A stretch of DNA of 10,471 nucleotides from contig DOKP01000060.1 of the NCBI GenBank assembly GCA_003510795.1, positions 1 through 10,471 on the forward strand. The letters are read 5' to 3'. The notes below the pieces were generated by a model. It searched no databases, had not been told where the DNA came from, and saw only the letters and a program-made list of their open reading frames with translations. Below are positions 4,568 through 10,471 of the stretch, one piece after another; position 1 is the first letter of the stretch, and the number at the start of each line of letters is the position of its first letter. A program made the position numbers and the translations under genes. Source of the stretch: Candidatus Moraniibacteriota bacterium (GTDB taxonomy: Bacteria > Patescibacteriota > Minisyncoccia > Moranbacterales > UBA9337).

Positions 4568-5726
4568 ATTGTTTACTTTCAGCAAGGCATTTTATTTTTT
4601 TATCACACAACAATCGAATGTAAAGAGAAATTGTTTTCTGGCTAATAATTTCCCAATTATATTTATTTTCGATTAATTTTTTAGCCCCTTCACTGTCAAT
4701 CTCTGGATTGTTTTTTCCGTTAATCAACTTGTCTAGCTTTTTCTTCAAATCAGTTACATTATTAGTTTTGAAACTTTGAGCGACTTCTCCTGCTACATCC
4801 AAATTCTCCTGAATATCACTAATCAATATCGGCACACCATAACTCATCGCCTCCAAAAGAGAAATAGATAATCCTTCGGTTTCTGAAGGTTGGACAAAAA
4901 GACCGGCATTGGCAAATATTCCATTTAGTTCTTCCCCTGTTAAACTTCCGGTAAAAATGATATTTTCATTATTTCGAGCCGAATCCTTTAACTCATGTAC
5001 ATAATCATCTGTGTAGAAACCATCTCCTACGATTACTAATTTGAAATTATTTGAAATTTTAGACTCCATATCTAATTTCTTGAAAGCCTCTATTAGATGA
5101 TGTGCTCCTTTATGTTTAACCAATCTCCCCACAAAGATAACGTATTGTCCTTTTTTCAAATTCCATTTAGCTAAAAATTTATCGCTTATTGCTTTTTCTG
5201 TTCGCGTGCCATTAAATATTATTTCTGGATCAATACCATATTTATCCTTGGCATATTGGGCTAGAGAATTGCTCACTGTTATAGTTTTATCCGGCACATT
5301 GCAAATCATCCACTCTCCCAGTTTTAAAGCTTTCTGCGCAAACCAACTCCACTTCTTATGATAATAATCCTGGCAATGGAAAGTGGCAATCAATAACGTT
5401 TTTCTTTTGAAAAACTTTATTATCCAGCTCAAAAGAGAAGGTCCAATAGCCTGATAATGCACCACGTCATAATTTTGAAATAACGCGTGCACTGAAGCTA
5501 AAAAAGTATGGCTAATTGCATCTAGATTTTTTGTCGCAATACTAGGCAGATGAATCAATTTGACTCCTTTATATTCTTTTAGATTTTTATCAGTATAATT
5601 ATTTCTCACATAGACAAAAACCTCATGTCCGCTTTTAGCTATTTCACTAGCTAACTCCTCGACATGTCTTTCCACCCCGCCAAATCTGACAGGTATTCCC
5701 TTTTGTCCGATGAAAGCTATTTTCAT
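4566..5726 (-). CDS. GT4-family glycosyltransferase
   Basis: 386 aa, full length for a GT-B-fold retaining glycosyltransferase; expected at the cytoplasmic face, adding a sugar from a nucleotide-sugar donor to a growing surface glycan. The N-terminal acceptor domain opens MKIAFIGQKGIPVRFGGVER (1-20), a start typical of the rhamnosyl/mannosyl-type group that carries 'GxKGIPaxxGGvE'. The donor-binding domain has FVGRLVKHKG (198-207) and the signature EGLSISLLEA, whose E284 and E292 form the EX7E motif. Donor and acceptor cannot be told from sequence. It is the last gene of the minus-strand operon, 44 bp after the beta-helix gene, and its stop codon lies in the terminator stem. No Shine-Dalgarno precedes the ATG at 5726; the conserved N-terminus fixes that start. 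Confidence 0.93.
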   Translation of the reverse strand: MKIAFIGQKGIPVRFGGVERHVEELASEIAKSGHEVFVYVRNNYTDKNLKEYKGVKLIHLPSIATKNLDAISHTFLASVHALFQNYDVVHYQAIGPSLLSWIIKFFKRKTLLIATFHCQDYYHKKWSWFAQKALKLGEWMICNVPDKTITVSNSLAQYAKDKYGIDPEIIFNGTRTEKAISDKFLAKWNLKKGQYVIFVGRLVKHKGAHHLIEAFKKLDMESKISNNFKLVIVGDGFYTDDYVHELKDSARNNENIIFTGSLTGEELNGIFANAGLFVQPSETEGLSISLLEAMSYGVPILISDIQENLDVAGEVAQSFKTNNVTDLKKKLDKLINGKNNPEIDSEGAKKLIENKYNWEIISQKTISLYIRLLCDKKIKCLAESKQ

Positions 5727-5770
5727 ATAATTTAAGCTAAATTAATTTAACCGCTTCTCTTGATTGGTCA

Positions 5771-6721
5771 TTAGTTTCTTATTGGGTTGGAGATTCTGCC
5801 ATTTTTATTCTCAGAAAAACTATTGTTATTCTCTATTGTCAAACCTGCGAAATTTAAATTTTCAGCAGAATCTTTGAATATTTTTGCTATTCCGAATCTA
5901 TCATTTTTTGAAAAATTATTTTTCTTAATAGATGCCCAGCCAGCTACTCCATCATATCTCACTTCCAAACCATCCTTATCATTTTTATAGAAATTATTTT
6001 TAGTAATAGTTATATCTGATTTATCTAATCTCAATTTAACCCCCACTCCGTCATTTTGATTAATTTCGTTATTTTCAATATAAGCTTGGACTGATTTTTC
6101 CATATCTATTCCATCTAACTCATTATCAAATATTTCATTGTCTATAATAACTAAGCGTCTCCTTTCGGAATAAATTCCACTTTTTTTGTTTTCGTAAATT
6201 TTATTATTTATAATATTAACTTTCCTGTCTGAAGATTTATTTCCATTTTCAATTTTAATGCCGTCTCCTTTTGCATCTCTTATCAAACAATCTGAAATGG
6301 TTATTTCTCCTTTGCCGGTATCTTTAATCAATACCCCATTTTTTCCACCCTCAATAGTTAAGTCCGTTATCTCTGTTTTGTTTTCCAAAGTTACAGCCGG
6401 AGCTGATTTACTTTCCGCTTTGAGAATAGACTTTTTTTTGTCTTTCCCGCTTATCTTTATATTATCAGATACGACAATGTTTTCAATATAAACACCCTTG
6501 CCAACTATTATTTTAGTTTTCCCGTTAGCTTTTTCTATAGCTTTGCTAATTGTTTTGTAAGGATGTCCGAATGACCCATCTTGGGTTCCGCTGGCATCAT
6601 CATCAACAAAAATTTCTTTTGTTCCACTGGCCCAAGAAATTATCGGCAAGATAAAAACTGCCAGTAACAAGGCAACTCCCGCCAATTCAGCTTTCTTTGT
6701 GATTTTCATAACATTTTTCAT
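5771..6721 (-). CDS. Secreted right-handed parallel beta-helix protein
   Basis: 316 aa. A signal peptide (basic start, hydrophobic 13-29, probable cleavage after the A31 of SWA) indicates export; no lipobox cysteine and no C-terminal anchor are seen. DGSFGHPYKTISKAIEKA (48-65) matches the opening of DUF1565/pectate-lyase-like helices. At least five coils of about 22-25 residues follow from residue 168 (INNKIYENKKSGIY, IIDNEIFDNELDGID, IENNEINQNDGVGV, ITKNNFYKNDKDGL, IKKNNFSKNDRFGI), each with the N-x-I/F-x-x-N-x-x-x-G pattern forming an asparagine ladder (Beta_helix, PF13229). No clear lyase or epimerase active site is recognisable, so it may bind or process glycan. Either ATG, 6721 or 6709, could be the start; neither has a Shine-Dalgarno. 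It lies between two glycosyltransferase genes and probably has its own internal promoter. Confidence 0.88.
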   Translation of the reverse strand: MKNVMKITKKAELAGVALLLAVFILPIISWASGTKEIFVDDDASGTQDGSFGHPYKTISKAIEKANGKTKIIVGKGVYIENIVVSDNIKISGKDKKKSILKAESKSAPAVTLENKTEITDLTIEGGKNGVLIKDTGKGEITISDCLIRDAKGDGIKIENGNKSSDRKVNIINNKIYENKKSGIYSERRRLVIIDNEIFDNELDGIDMEKSVQAYIENNEINQNDGVGVKLRLDKSDITITKNNFYKNDKDGLEVRYDGVAGWASIKKNNFSKNDRFGIAKIFKDSAENLNFAGLTIENNNSFSENKNGRISNPIRN

Positions 6722-6751
6722 AATTTATTACTTATTTTTAAATGACTTAAT

Positions 6752-6780
6752 AGTCTAACTGAAAAAACCTTATTTGTCAA
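6752..6780 (-). promoter_or_regulatory. Internal promoter for the beta-helix gene
   Basis: Minus strand: perfect TTGACA (6780-6775), 17-bp spacer, TAGACT (6757-6752, four of six matches to TATAAT). The -35 box contains the TGA stop codon of the upstream glycosyltransferase gene. The predicted start near 6745 leaves a leader of about 24 bases. It would allow the beta-helix protein and the last glycosyltransferase to be expressed independently of the first two operon genes. Confidence 0.5.
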
Positions 6781-8036
6781 ATACTTTTCGCCTTATTCTC
6801 ATTTATACTCCTAATTTTTTGGATTTCTTTTCTGTATATTTCCAGTAATTTTTTTAAATATTTTTTCTCGTTAAAGGATTCCCTCAAAAAAAATCTCCCC
6901 GTTTCTCCCATCGCCTCATTTTTGTCCGCATTATTTAAGAGATATTTAATTTTTTCTGCTAACTCGACATAATTTTCTATCTCAAAAGTAAATCCTGTTT
7001 CGTTCTCCTTGATTAATTCGCTTATTCCTCCAGTTTTTGCTCCCAAAACTGCTTTCCTGAACGCGTATGATTCCAATATTGTATAAGGAGCGTTTTCATA
7101 CCAAAGCGACGGCACCACTACGAATTGAGCCCCTATAATTATTTTTCTCAATTCTTTTTCTGATTTATAACCGATAAAATCAACTTTTTTTTCAAGGCCT
7201 AATTTTTTAGTTAATTCTTTTAATTCGGCGCTAGCTGGTCCTTCTCCAGCTATTTTTAGGCTAGTATCATTATCGCCGATATTGTCAAAAGCTTTGATTA
7301 AACAATCAATTCCTTTTTCTTTTGACAGCCTGCCGAAAGATAAGATGTATTTTTCTTCATTTATTTTTTCATCGTCAAGAGATAAATCGTTATTTTTTAA
7401 AAAATTTGGCAAATAAACTACTTTTTTTGAATTAATGCCACTGCTAATTAGAGTGTTTCGCATGAAATGACTCGGCGCAATAAAAATATCTATTAAATCG
7501 TAATATCTTTTCCACTTTGCCCAGTAAGATTCTAGCATCATCACAAAGCTTGCTAAATAAGAATCTTTAATGCATTTATTTAAAGCACATTGATAGTATT
7601 TTCCACCAATGCATTTCTCACATATACCTTTGCTATTAAACAACTTATAATTAGGGCATACTATCTTATAATCATGCACCGTCATTATTACTGGGATATT
7701 ATATTTTTTAAAAACTTTTAATATCGCCGGAGAAAAATGATGACTAATATTATGCACATGTACTATATCAGGTCGATTGTTTAAGATGATTTCTTTTAAG
7801 GCTTTAATTGCTTGACGATTATAGAAGATATTAAAGCCATTCTTAAAATTACTTAATTTCATCTCTATTTCATCGATGAAATAATCATTTTTTTTAGCTT
7901 CAACATTTTTATTATTTTCAGTTGAAAAAACGTTCACTTCGTGATTATTTCTTCTCAAGAGTTCTACTAAATCAATAAAATGAGTTTCACTTCCACCTCG
8001 CTTATAATAAAATTTATTTATTTGAAGTATTTTCAT
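6777..8036 (-). CDS. GT4-family glycosyltransferase with a cysteine-rich insert
   Basis: 419 aa, GT-B fold. The N-terminus is MKILQINKFYYKRGGSETHF (1-20) with the glycine-rich donor/acceptor loop. DIVHVHNISHHFS (90-102) and TVHDYKIVCPNY (119-130) are typical acceptor-domain strands. SFGRLSKEKG (233-242) and the EX7E pair E314/E322 in ENAPYTILES mark the nucleotide-sugar domain. After HDY comes a cysteine cluster, C127, C139, C142, C150 and C155 (CEKCIGGKYYQC, then C155), known from a subgroup of GT4 enzymes and possibly metal-binding. The gene follows the radical SAM gene by only 8 bp, so the two are surely co-transcribed. It ends in TGA, which overlaps the -35 box of the next promoter. The sugar specificity is unknown. 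No Shine-Dalgarno; the start is fixed by the conserved N-terminus. Confidence 0.93.
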   Translation of the reverse strand: MKILQINKFYYKRGGSETHFIDLVELLRRNNHEVNVFSTENNKNVEAKKNDYFIDEIEMKLSNFKNGFNIFYNRQAIKALKEIILNNRPDIVHVHNISHHFSPAILKVFKKYNIPVIMTVHDYKIVCPNYKLFNSKGICEKCIGGKYYQCALNKCIKDSYLASFVMMLESYWAKWKRYYDLIDIFIAPSHFMRNTLISSGINSKKVVYLPNFLKNNDLSLDDEKINEEKYILSFGRLSKEKGIDCLIKAFDNIGDNDTSLKIAGEGPASAELKELTKKLGLEKKVDFIGYKSEKELRKIIIGAQFVVVPSLWYENAPYTILESYAFRKAVLGAKTGGISELIKENETGFTFEIENYVELAEKIKYLLNNADKNEAMGETGRFFLRESFNEKKYLKKLLEIYRKEIQKIRSINENKAKSI

Positions 8037-8044
8037 AATTAAAC

Positions 8045-9007
8045 TTAAATTTTAAATCCCAAAAATTTATGCCAAATAATCCATATAATAACCCTCACAT
8101 AATGCTTCTTAATTGATTGCCTAGCTGTACAAACCATCCAACTCTTTTCACATCCAGTCAAATCAGTTTTAGTTTCACTTTCTATATTGTCTATATTTTT
8201 TAAATCACCAATTCTTTTATTGGAAACATCACAAGGATAAATAACTCCCTGGGGGTTAATAAAAATATTCAATATTCCTGAATAATCTGGCAATACTCTG
8301 GTTTCTTTTTGAATAAATTCCCTAGCGCCATAAGCAAAATAAGCTCTTCCCCAATTTTTATAGTTCCAAGCAGAAAGTTCTTTATCTATCAACCAATTTA
8401 AAGCTTGAATTATCTCAGTCTTATCTTTTATTGCATTATCTTTGCCGAAATAATTTTCACTTGAATGCACCACAGTCAAACTAAGTTCTGTGCCTAATTT
8501 TTTGGCCAAATAATAAACTTCCAAAAGCTCTTCGGAATTATATTCACCAATTGTAAAACCAATTTTAATATTTTTAACTCCGACTTTTTTTAAATTAACT
8601 ATAGTATCAATGGCTTTTTCGAAACCATTTTCAATGCCTCTAATTTTACTATGCGCCTCCCCAATTCCATCAATAGAAATAGCTACTCCGATATTGGGCA
8701 TAATTTTCACTATCTTTCTCATTCGAGAAACGATTAAATCCGTAGCAAAACCATTACTTGAAATCACTATATTGGCCTTAGCACATCTATTCTTCATCAC
8801 ATCAACTATCTCACTTAGATCTTCTCTCAAGAATGGTTCGCCTCCGCTAATATTGATGTCTTTCAAATTCTTTGGCAAATGCAAAAAATCTTGAGGCTTG
8901 ATTTCTCCAAAGTGCTCTCTTATTTTCCAAATGTTACACATCCGACAACGTGAGTTGCATTTATAAGTAACCGCCACAACAACCTCTTTTATCCTTGTTT
9001 TTTTCAT
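8045..9007 (-). CDS. Radical SAM protein with SPASM/twitch-like C-terminus
   Basis: 320 aa. CNSRCRMC (17-24) is the CX3CX2C motif binding the SAM-cleaving [4Fe-4S] cluster. ISGGEPFLR (53-61) is the GGEP SAM-binding motif, and AISIDGIGEAH (109-119) a typical barrel strand. The C-terminal part INPQGVIYPCD (249-259) followed by IGDLKN (266-271) and GCEKSWMVCTARQSIKK (285-301) is the usual layout of the auxiliary-cluster domain in MoaA/PqqE/NirJ-like proteins, with C259, C286 and C293. Where relatives usually have a fourth Cys (C-x2-C) this protein has S289. The last 17 residues are aromatic and hydrophobic (IIWIIWHKF) and may touch the membrane. It is first in the glycan operon; the substrate is unknown, possibly a sugar, lipid carrier or peptide. 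ATG at 9007 without Shine-Dalgarno. Confidence 0.92.
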   Translation of the reverse strand: MKKTRIKEVVVAVTYKCNSRCRMCNIWKIREHFGEIKPQDFLHLPKNLKDINISGGEPFLREDLSEIVDVMKNRCAKANIVISSNGFATDLIVSRMRKIVKIMPNIGVAISIDGIGEAHSKIRGIENGFEKAIDTIVNLKKVGVKNIKIGFTIGEYNSEELLEVYYLAKKLGTELSLTVVHSSENYFGKDNAIKDKTEIIQALNWLIDKELSAWNYKNWGRAYFAYGAREFIQKETRVLPDYSGILNIFINPQGVIYPCDVSNKRIGDLKNIDNIESETKTDLTGCEKSWMVCTARQSIKKHYVRVIIWIIWHKFLGFKI

Positions 9008-9023
9008 ATTTATAGTCTACTAT
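8995..9023 (+). promoter_or_regulatory. Candidate promoter for the O-antigen ligase gene
   Basis: Plus strand: TTGTTT (8995-9000), exactly 17 bp, TACTAT (9018-9023). The -35 lies inside the first codons of the radical SAM gene, and the -10 is the left arm of the inverted repeat. Expected start near 9030, leader about 48 bases. The -35 is weak (TTG only), so the call rests partly on symmetry with the minus-strand promoter. A leaderless alternative, TAAAAT at 9065-9070, has no -35. Confidence 0.35.
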
Positions 9024-9062
9024 TAATCTAATGCTTGCGTCTAATTTAACTTTTAATAGTAG
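9017..9062. repeat. Perfect 10-bp inverted repeat in the divergent promoter region
   Basis: CTACTATTAA (9017-9026) and TTAATAGTAG (9053-9062) are exact reverse complements separated by 26 bp, centred at about 9039.5 in the 70-bp spacer between the divergent genes. Each arm contains TACTAT, used as the -10 box of one of the two opposed promoters. It could also be the recognition site of a dimeric regulator. Confidence 0.75.
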
Positions 9063-9084
9063 CATAAAATCAATACTATGTCAA
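9056..9084 (-). promoter_or_regulatory. Sigma70-type promoter for the glycan operon
   Basis: Minus strand: perfect TTGACA (9084-9079), 17-bp spacer, TACTAT (9061-9056, four of six). Predicted start near 9049, leader about 42 bases to the radical SAM ATG at 9007. The -35 box overlaps the ATG start codon (9078-9080) of the divergent O-antigen ligase gene, and the -10 lies in the right arm of the inverted repeat. Confidence 0.6.
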
Positions 9085-10442
9085 GTTTTGAAAGCCTCTC
9101 TCAAAAAGGAATCATTCTCGGAATTGGTGGCATAATTGTCTCTTTTCTTTTTCTTTGGATTCTTTTTTTCTTCACTCAACCCCTTTTAGTTTTTCTAATA
9201 CTTTTTGGAATTTTATTTATCGTCTTTATTTTTATCAAACCCCTGAATGGGTTATTATTTTTAATCCTACTTAGGCCTACTTTGGATATTTTTACCAACA
9301 AATCCGTAATTTCATCTGGGCAATACTCATTAAACATTGCTTCACTTTTAGCTATTACTATTGTTATTTTTTCTTTATTGATAATTATTAAAAATTTTAA
9401 AGAAATTTCGTCTGTGCCTCTCAAGCTTCCTATTTTTACTTTTATCCTATTGACTTTTAGCTCCATTTTTTATTCCATGAGCCTGTCTTTAAGTTTAGCT
9501 GAATGGATTAGAATTTTAAGTATTTTTTCGCTCTACATCTTGAGTTTCATATTAATTAAGAATCAAAATGATTTTAGAAAACTAATTTATGCTATTCTTA
9601 TATCTGTTTTGATTCCCGGCCTGACTGCTTTTTACCAATTTTTTACTCAAACAGGCATGACTATTATCGATGAAGACATCAGCAACAGAATTTTTGGAAC
9701 CTTTGCTCATCCTAATTTATTGGCTTATTATCTGACATTTCCTATTGTTTTGATTATTTTTTTAGTTCTTAATAAAGAAAAATACCAGCTGAAAAATATA
9801 TTATTTTACTTATTATTTATTTTTTCCTTCACATTGCTTATTCTTACCTATACTCGCGGGGCCTGGGTGGTTTTTTTGATAGTTATTTTTACCTTGGGCA
9901 TCATTCAGTACAAGAAATTTTTATTAGGTGCTCTGATAGGATTATTTTTACTTTACCTCCTCGTGCCTCCGCTTAACACTAGAGTCAACAATCTATTTGA
10001 ATACGATCCCTATAGTTCCATCCAATGGCGAATCAATCTTTGGAAAGACAGTCTTAAATATTCTCAAGAGGAATTAGCTGTTGGCTACGGCGTTGGAACT
10101 GCTAGCAAGATTATTTTAGAAAAACGCGGAGAACAATTCGGCTCTCCTGATCCTCATAATGATTATTTAAAAATTTTAATTGAAAATGGAATTTTGGGAG
10201 TTATTTCTTATTTGCTTATTATTTCAACTCTTTTAATAAATTTGATCTGGGGTTATCTCAAATCAAATTCTACTTTCAATAAAAATTTTTTTCTTTTGAT
10301 GATTGGTGTCTCTATCGCTCTTTATTTTATGAGTTTTGCGGATAATGTTTTGAGAAACACTGCGCTTCAATGGACTTTCTGGATTATTTTAGGAGCACTC
10401 TTTTCTATTCATTATAAATCTCTTTTGACTGCTAAAAAATAA
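9078..10442 (+). CDS. O-antigen ligase / polymerase family membrane protein (Wzy_C)
   Basis: 454 aa, about 11-12 membrane helices, as expected for WaaL/Wzy-type enzymes (PF04932). These act on the outer face of the cytoplasmic membrane, transferring or polymerising undecaprenyl-linked glycans. Family landmarks: NRIFGTFAHPNLLAYYL (203-219), LTYTRGAWVV (256-265) with the conserved Arg at 260, the extracellular loop with R318 and W322 (QWRINLWKDS) and VGYGVG (335-340), then DPHNDYLKILIENGILG (358-374), the His-Asn and Gly that end the large loop. Polymerase and ligase cannot be separated by sequence alone. It is transcribed away from the radical SAM/glycosyltransferase operon, with 70 bp between starts. 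No Shine-Dalgarno precedes the ATG. A strong hairpin begins at its stop codon. Confidence 0.93.
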   Translation: MSSFESLSQKGIILGIGGIIVSFLFLWILFFFTQPLLVFLILFGILFIVFIFIKPLNGLLFLILLRPTLDIFTNKSVISSGQYSLNIASLLAITIVIFSLLIIIKNFKEISSVPLKLPIFTFILLTFSSIFYSMSLSLSLAEWIRILSIFSLYILSFILIKNQNDFRKLIYAILISVLIPGLTAFYQFFTQTGMTIIDEDISNRIFGTFAHPNLLAYYLTFPIVLIIFLVLNKEKYQLKNILFYLLFIFSFTLLILTYTRGAWVVFLIVIFTLGIIQYKKFLLGALIGLFLLYLLVPPLNTRVNNLFEYDPYSSIQWRINLWKDSLKYSQEELAVGYGVGTASKIILEKRGEQFGSPDPHNDYLKILIENGILGVISYLLIISTLLINLIWGYLKSNSTFNKNFFLLMIGVSIALYFMSFADNVLRNTALQWTFWIILGALFSIHYKSLLTAKK

Positions 10443-10467
10443 ACCCGTCAATCGTGATTGACGGGTT
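10435..10467 (-). terminator. Strong hairpin at the right edge, probable (bidirectional) terminator
   Basis: AACCCGTCAATC (10442-10453) pairs with GATTGACGGGTT (10456-10467): 11 usable base pairs around a CGTG loop. On the minus strand it is followed by TTTATTTTTT, a good U-tract, which suggests a convergent gene beyond the window. On the plus strand it directly follows the O-antigen ligase stop codon, but only TTAAAA is visible before the window ends, so termination of that gene cannot be confirmed here. Confidence 0.7.
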
Positions 10468-10471
10468 AAAA

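Noticed and set aside
6777..6779. TGA as a sense (Gly) codon, as in Gracilibacteria/Absconditabacteria
   Set aside because: All genes are full length with ordinary Gly codons and no internal TGA; the only TGA at a gene end closes a complete glycosyltransferase and is followed by non-homologous sequence.
9065..9070. TAAAAT as -10 box of a leaderless O-antigen ligase transcript
   Set aside because: The position fits a leaderless start, but no -35 is found at 16-18 bp and AT-rich matches are common; kept only as an alternative to the promoter at 8995-9023.
9176..9466. Minus-strand open frame inside the O-antigen ligase gene
   Set aside because: Mirror of hydrophobic codons of the sense gene; no start signals or domain.

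Overview
The window is AT-rich bacterial DNA with the standard genetic code: full-length genes contain no in-frame TGA and one gene ends in TGA. Short compact genes, few Shine-Dalgarno sequences, a four-helix 'S23/IVP' protein gene beside secY and map, and a GT4/radical-SAM/O-antigen-ligase locus suggest a Patescibacteria (CPR, Parcubacteria-like) genome. That assignment is an inference from style; no ribosomal RNA or universal marker other than SecY and MetAP is visible.

Left part (1-4262, all minus strand). Read in the direction of transcription it holds a small polytopic membrane protein of unknown function, secY, a four-helix-bundle protein, map, ruvX/yqgF and, cut by the window edge, the signal-peptide end of a secreted beta-helix-type protein. 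secY and map keep the order of the spc ribosomal operon. rplO is missing upstream of secY, and the place usually held by adk is taken by the four-helix gene. A good sigma70-type promoter lies upstream of secY, and an intrinsic terminator follows ruvX. The spacers are full of short-period arrays: 8-bp units in three spacers around the four-helix gene and map, and 7-bp and 9-bp units upstream of secY. A 44-bp palindromic repeat occurs once after map and twice, in opposite orientations, upstream of the membrane-protein gene.

Right part (4537-10471) is a surface-glycan locus. A four-gene minus-strand operon (radical SAM/SPASM enzyme, Cys-rich GT4 glycosyltransferase, secreted right-handed beta-helix protein, second GT4 glycosyltransferase) ends in a strong intrinsic terminator overlapping the last stop codon. 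A polytopic O-antigen ligase/polymerase-family protein is transcribed divergently. The 70-bp divergent spacer contains a perfect 10-bp inverted repeat whose two arms each supply the -10 box of one promoter. The two promoters therefore overlap head-on, and expression of the two halves may be mutually constrained.

The likely joint role is assembly of a cell-surface polysaccharide or glycoconjugate: two glycosyltransferases on the cytoplasmic side build the chain, the Wzy/WaaL-family protein polymerises or ligates it on the outside, and the exported beta-helix protein may bind or process it. The radical SAM enzyme's role is not established. No tRNA, rRNA, CRISPR array or transposase gene was found.
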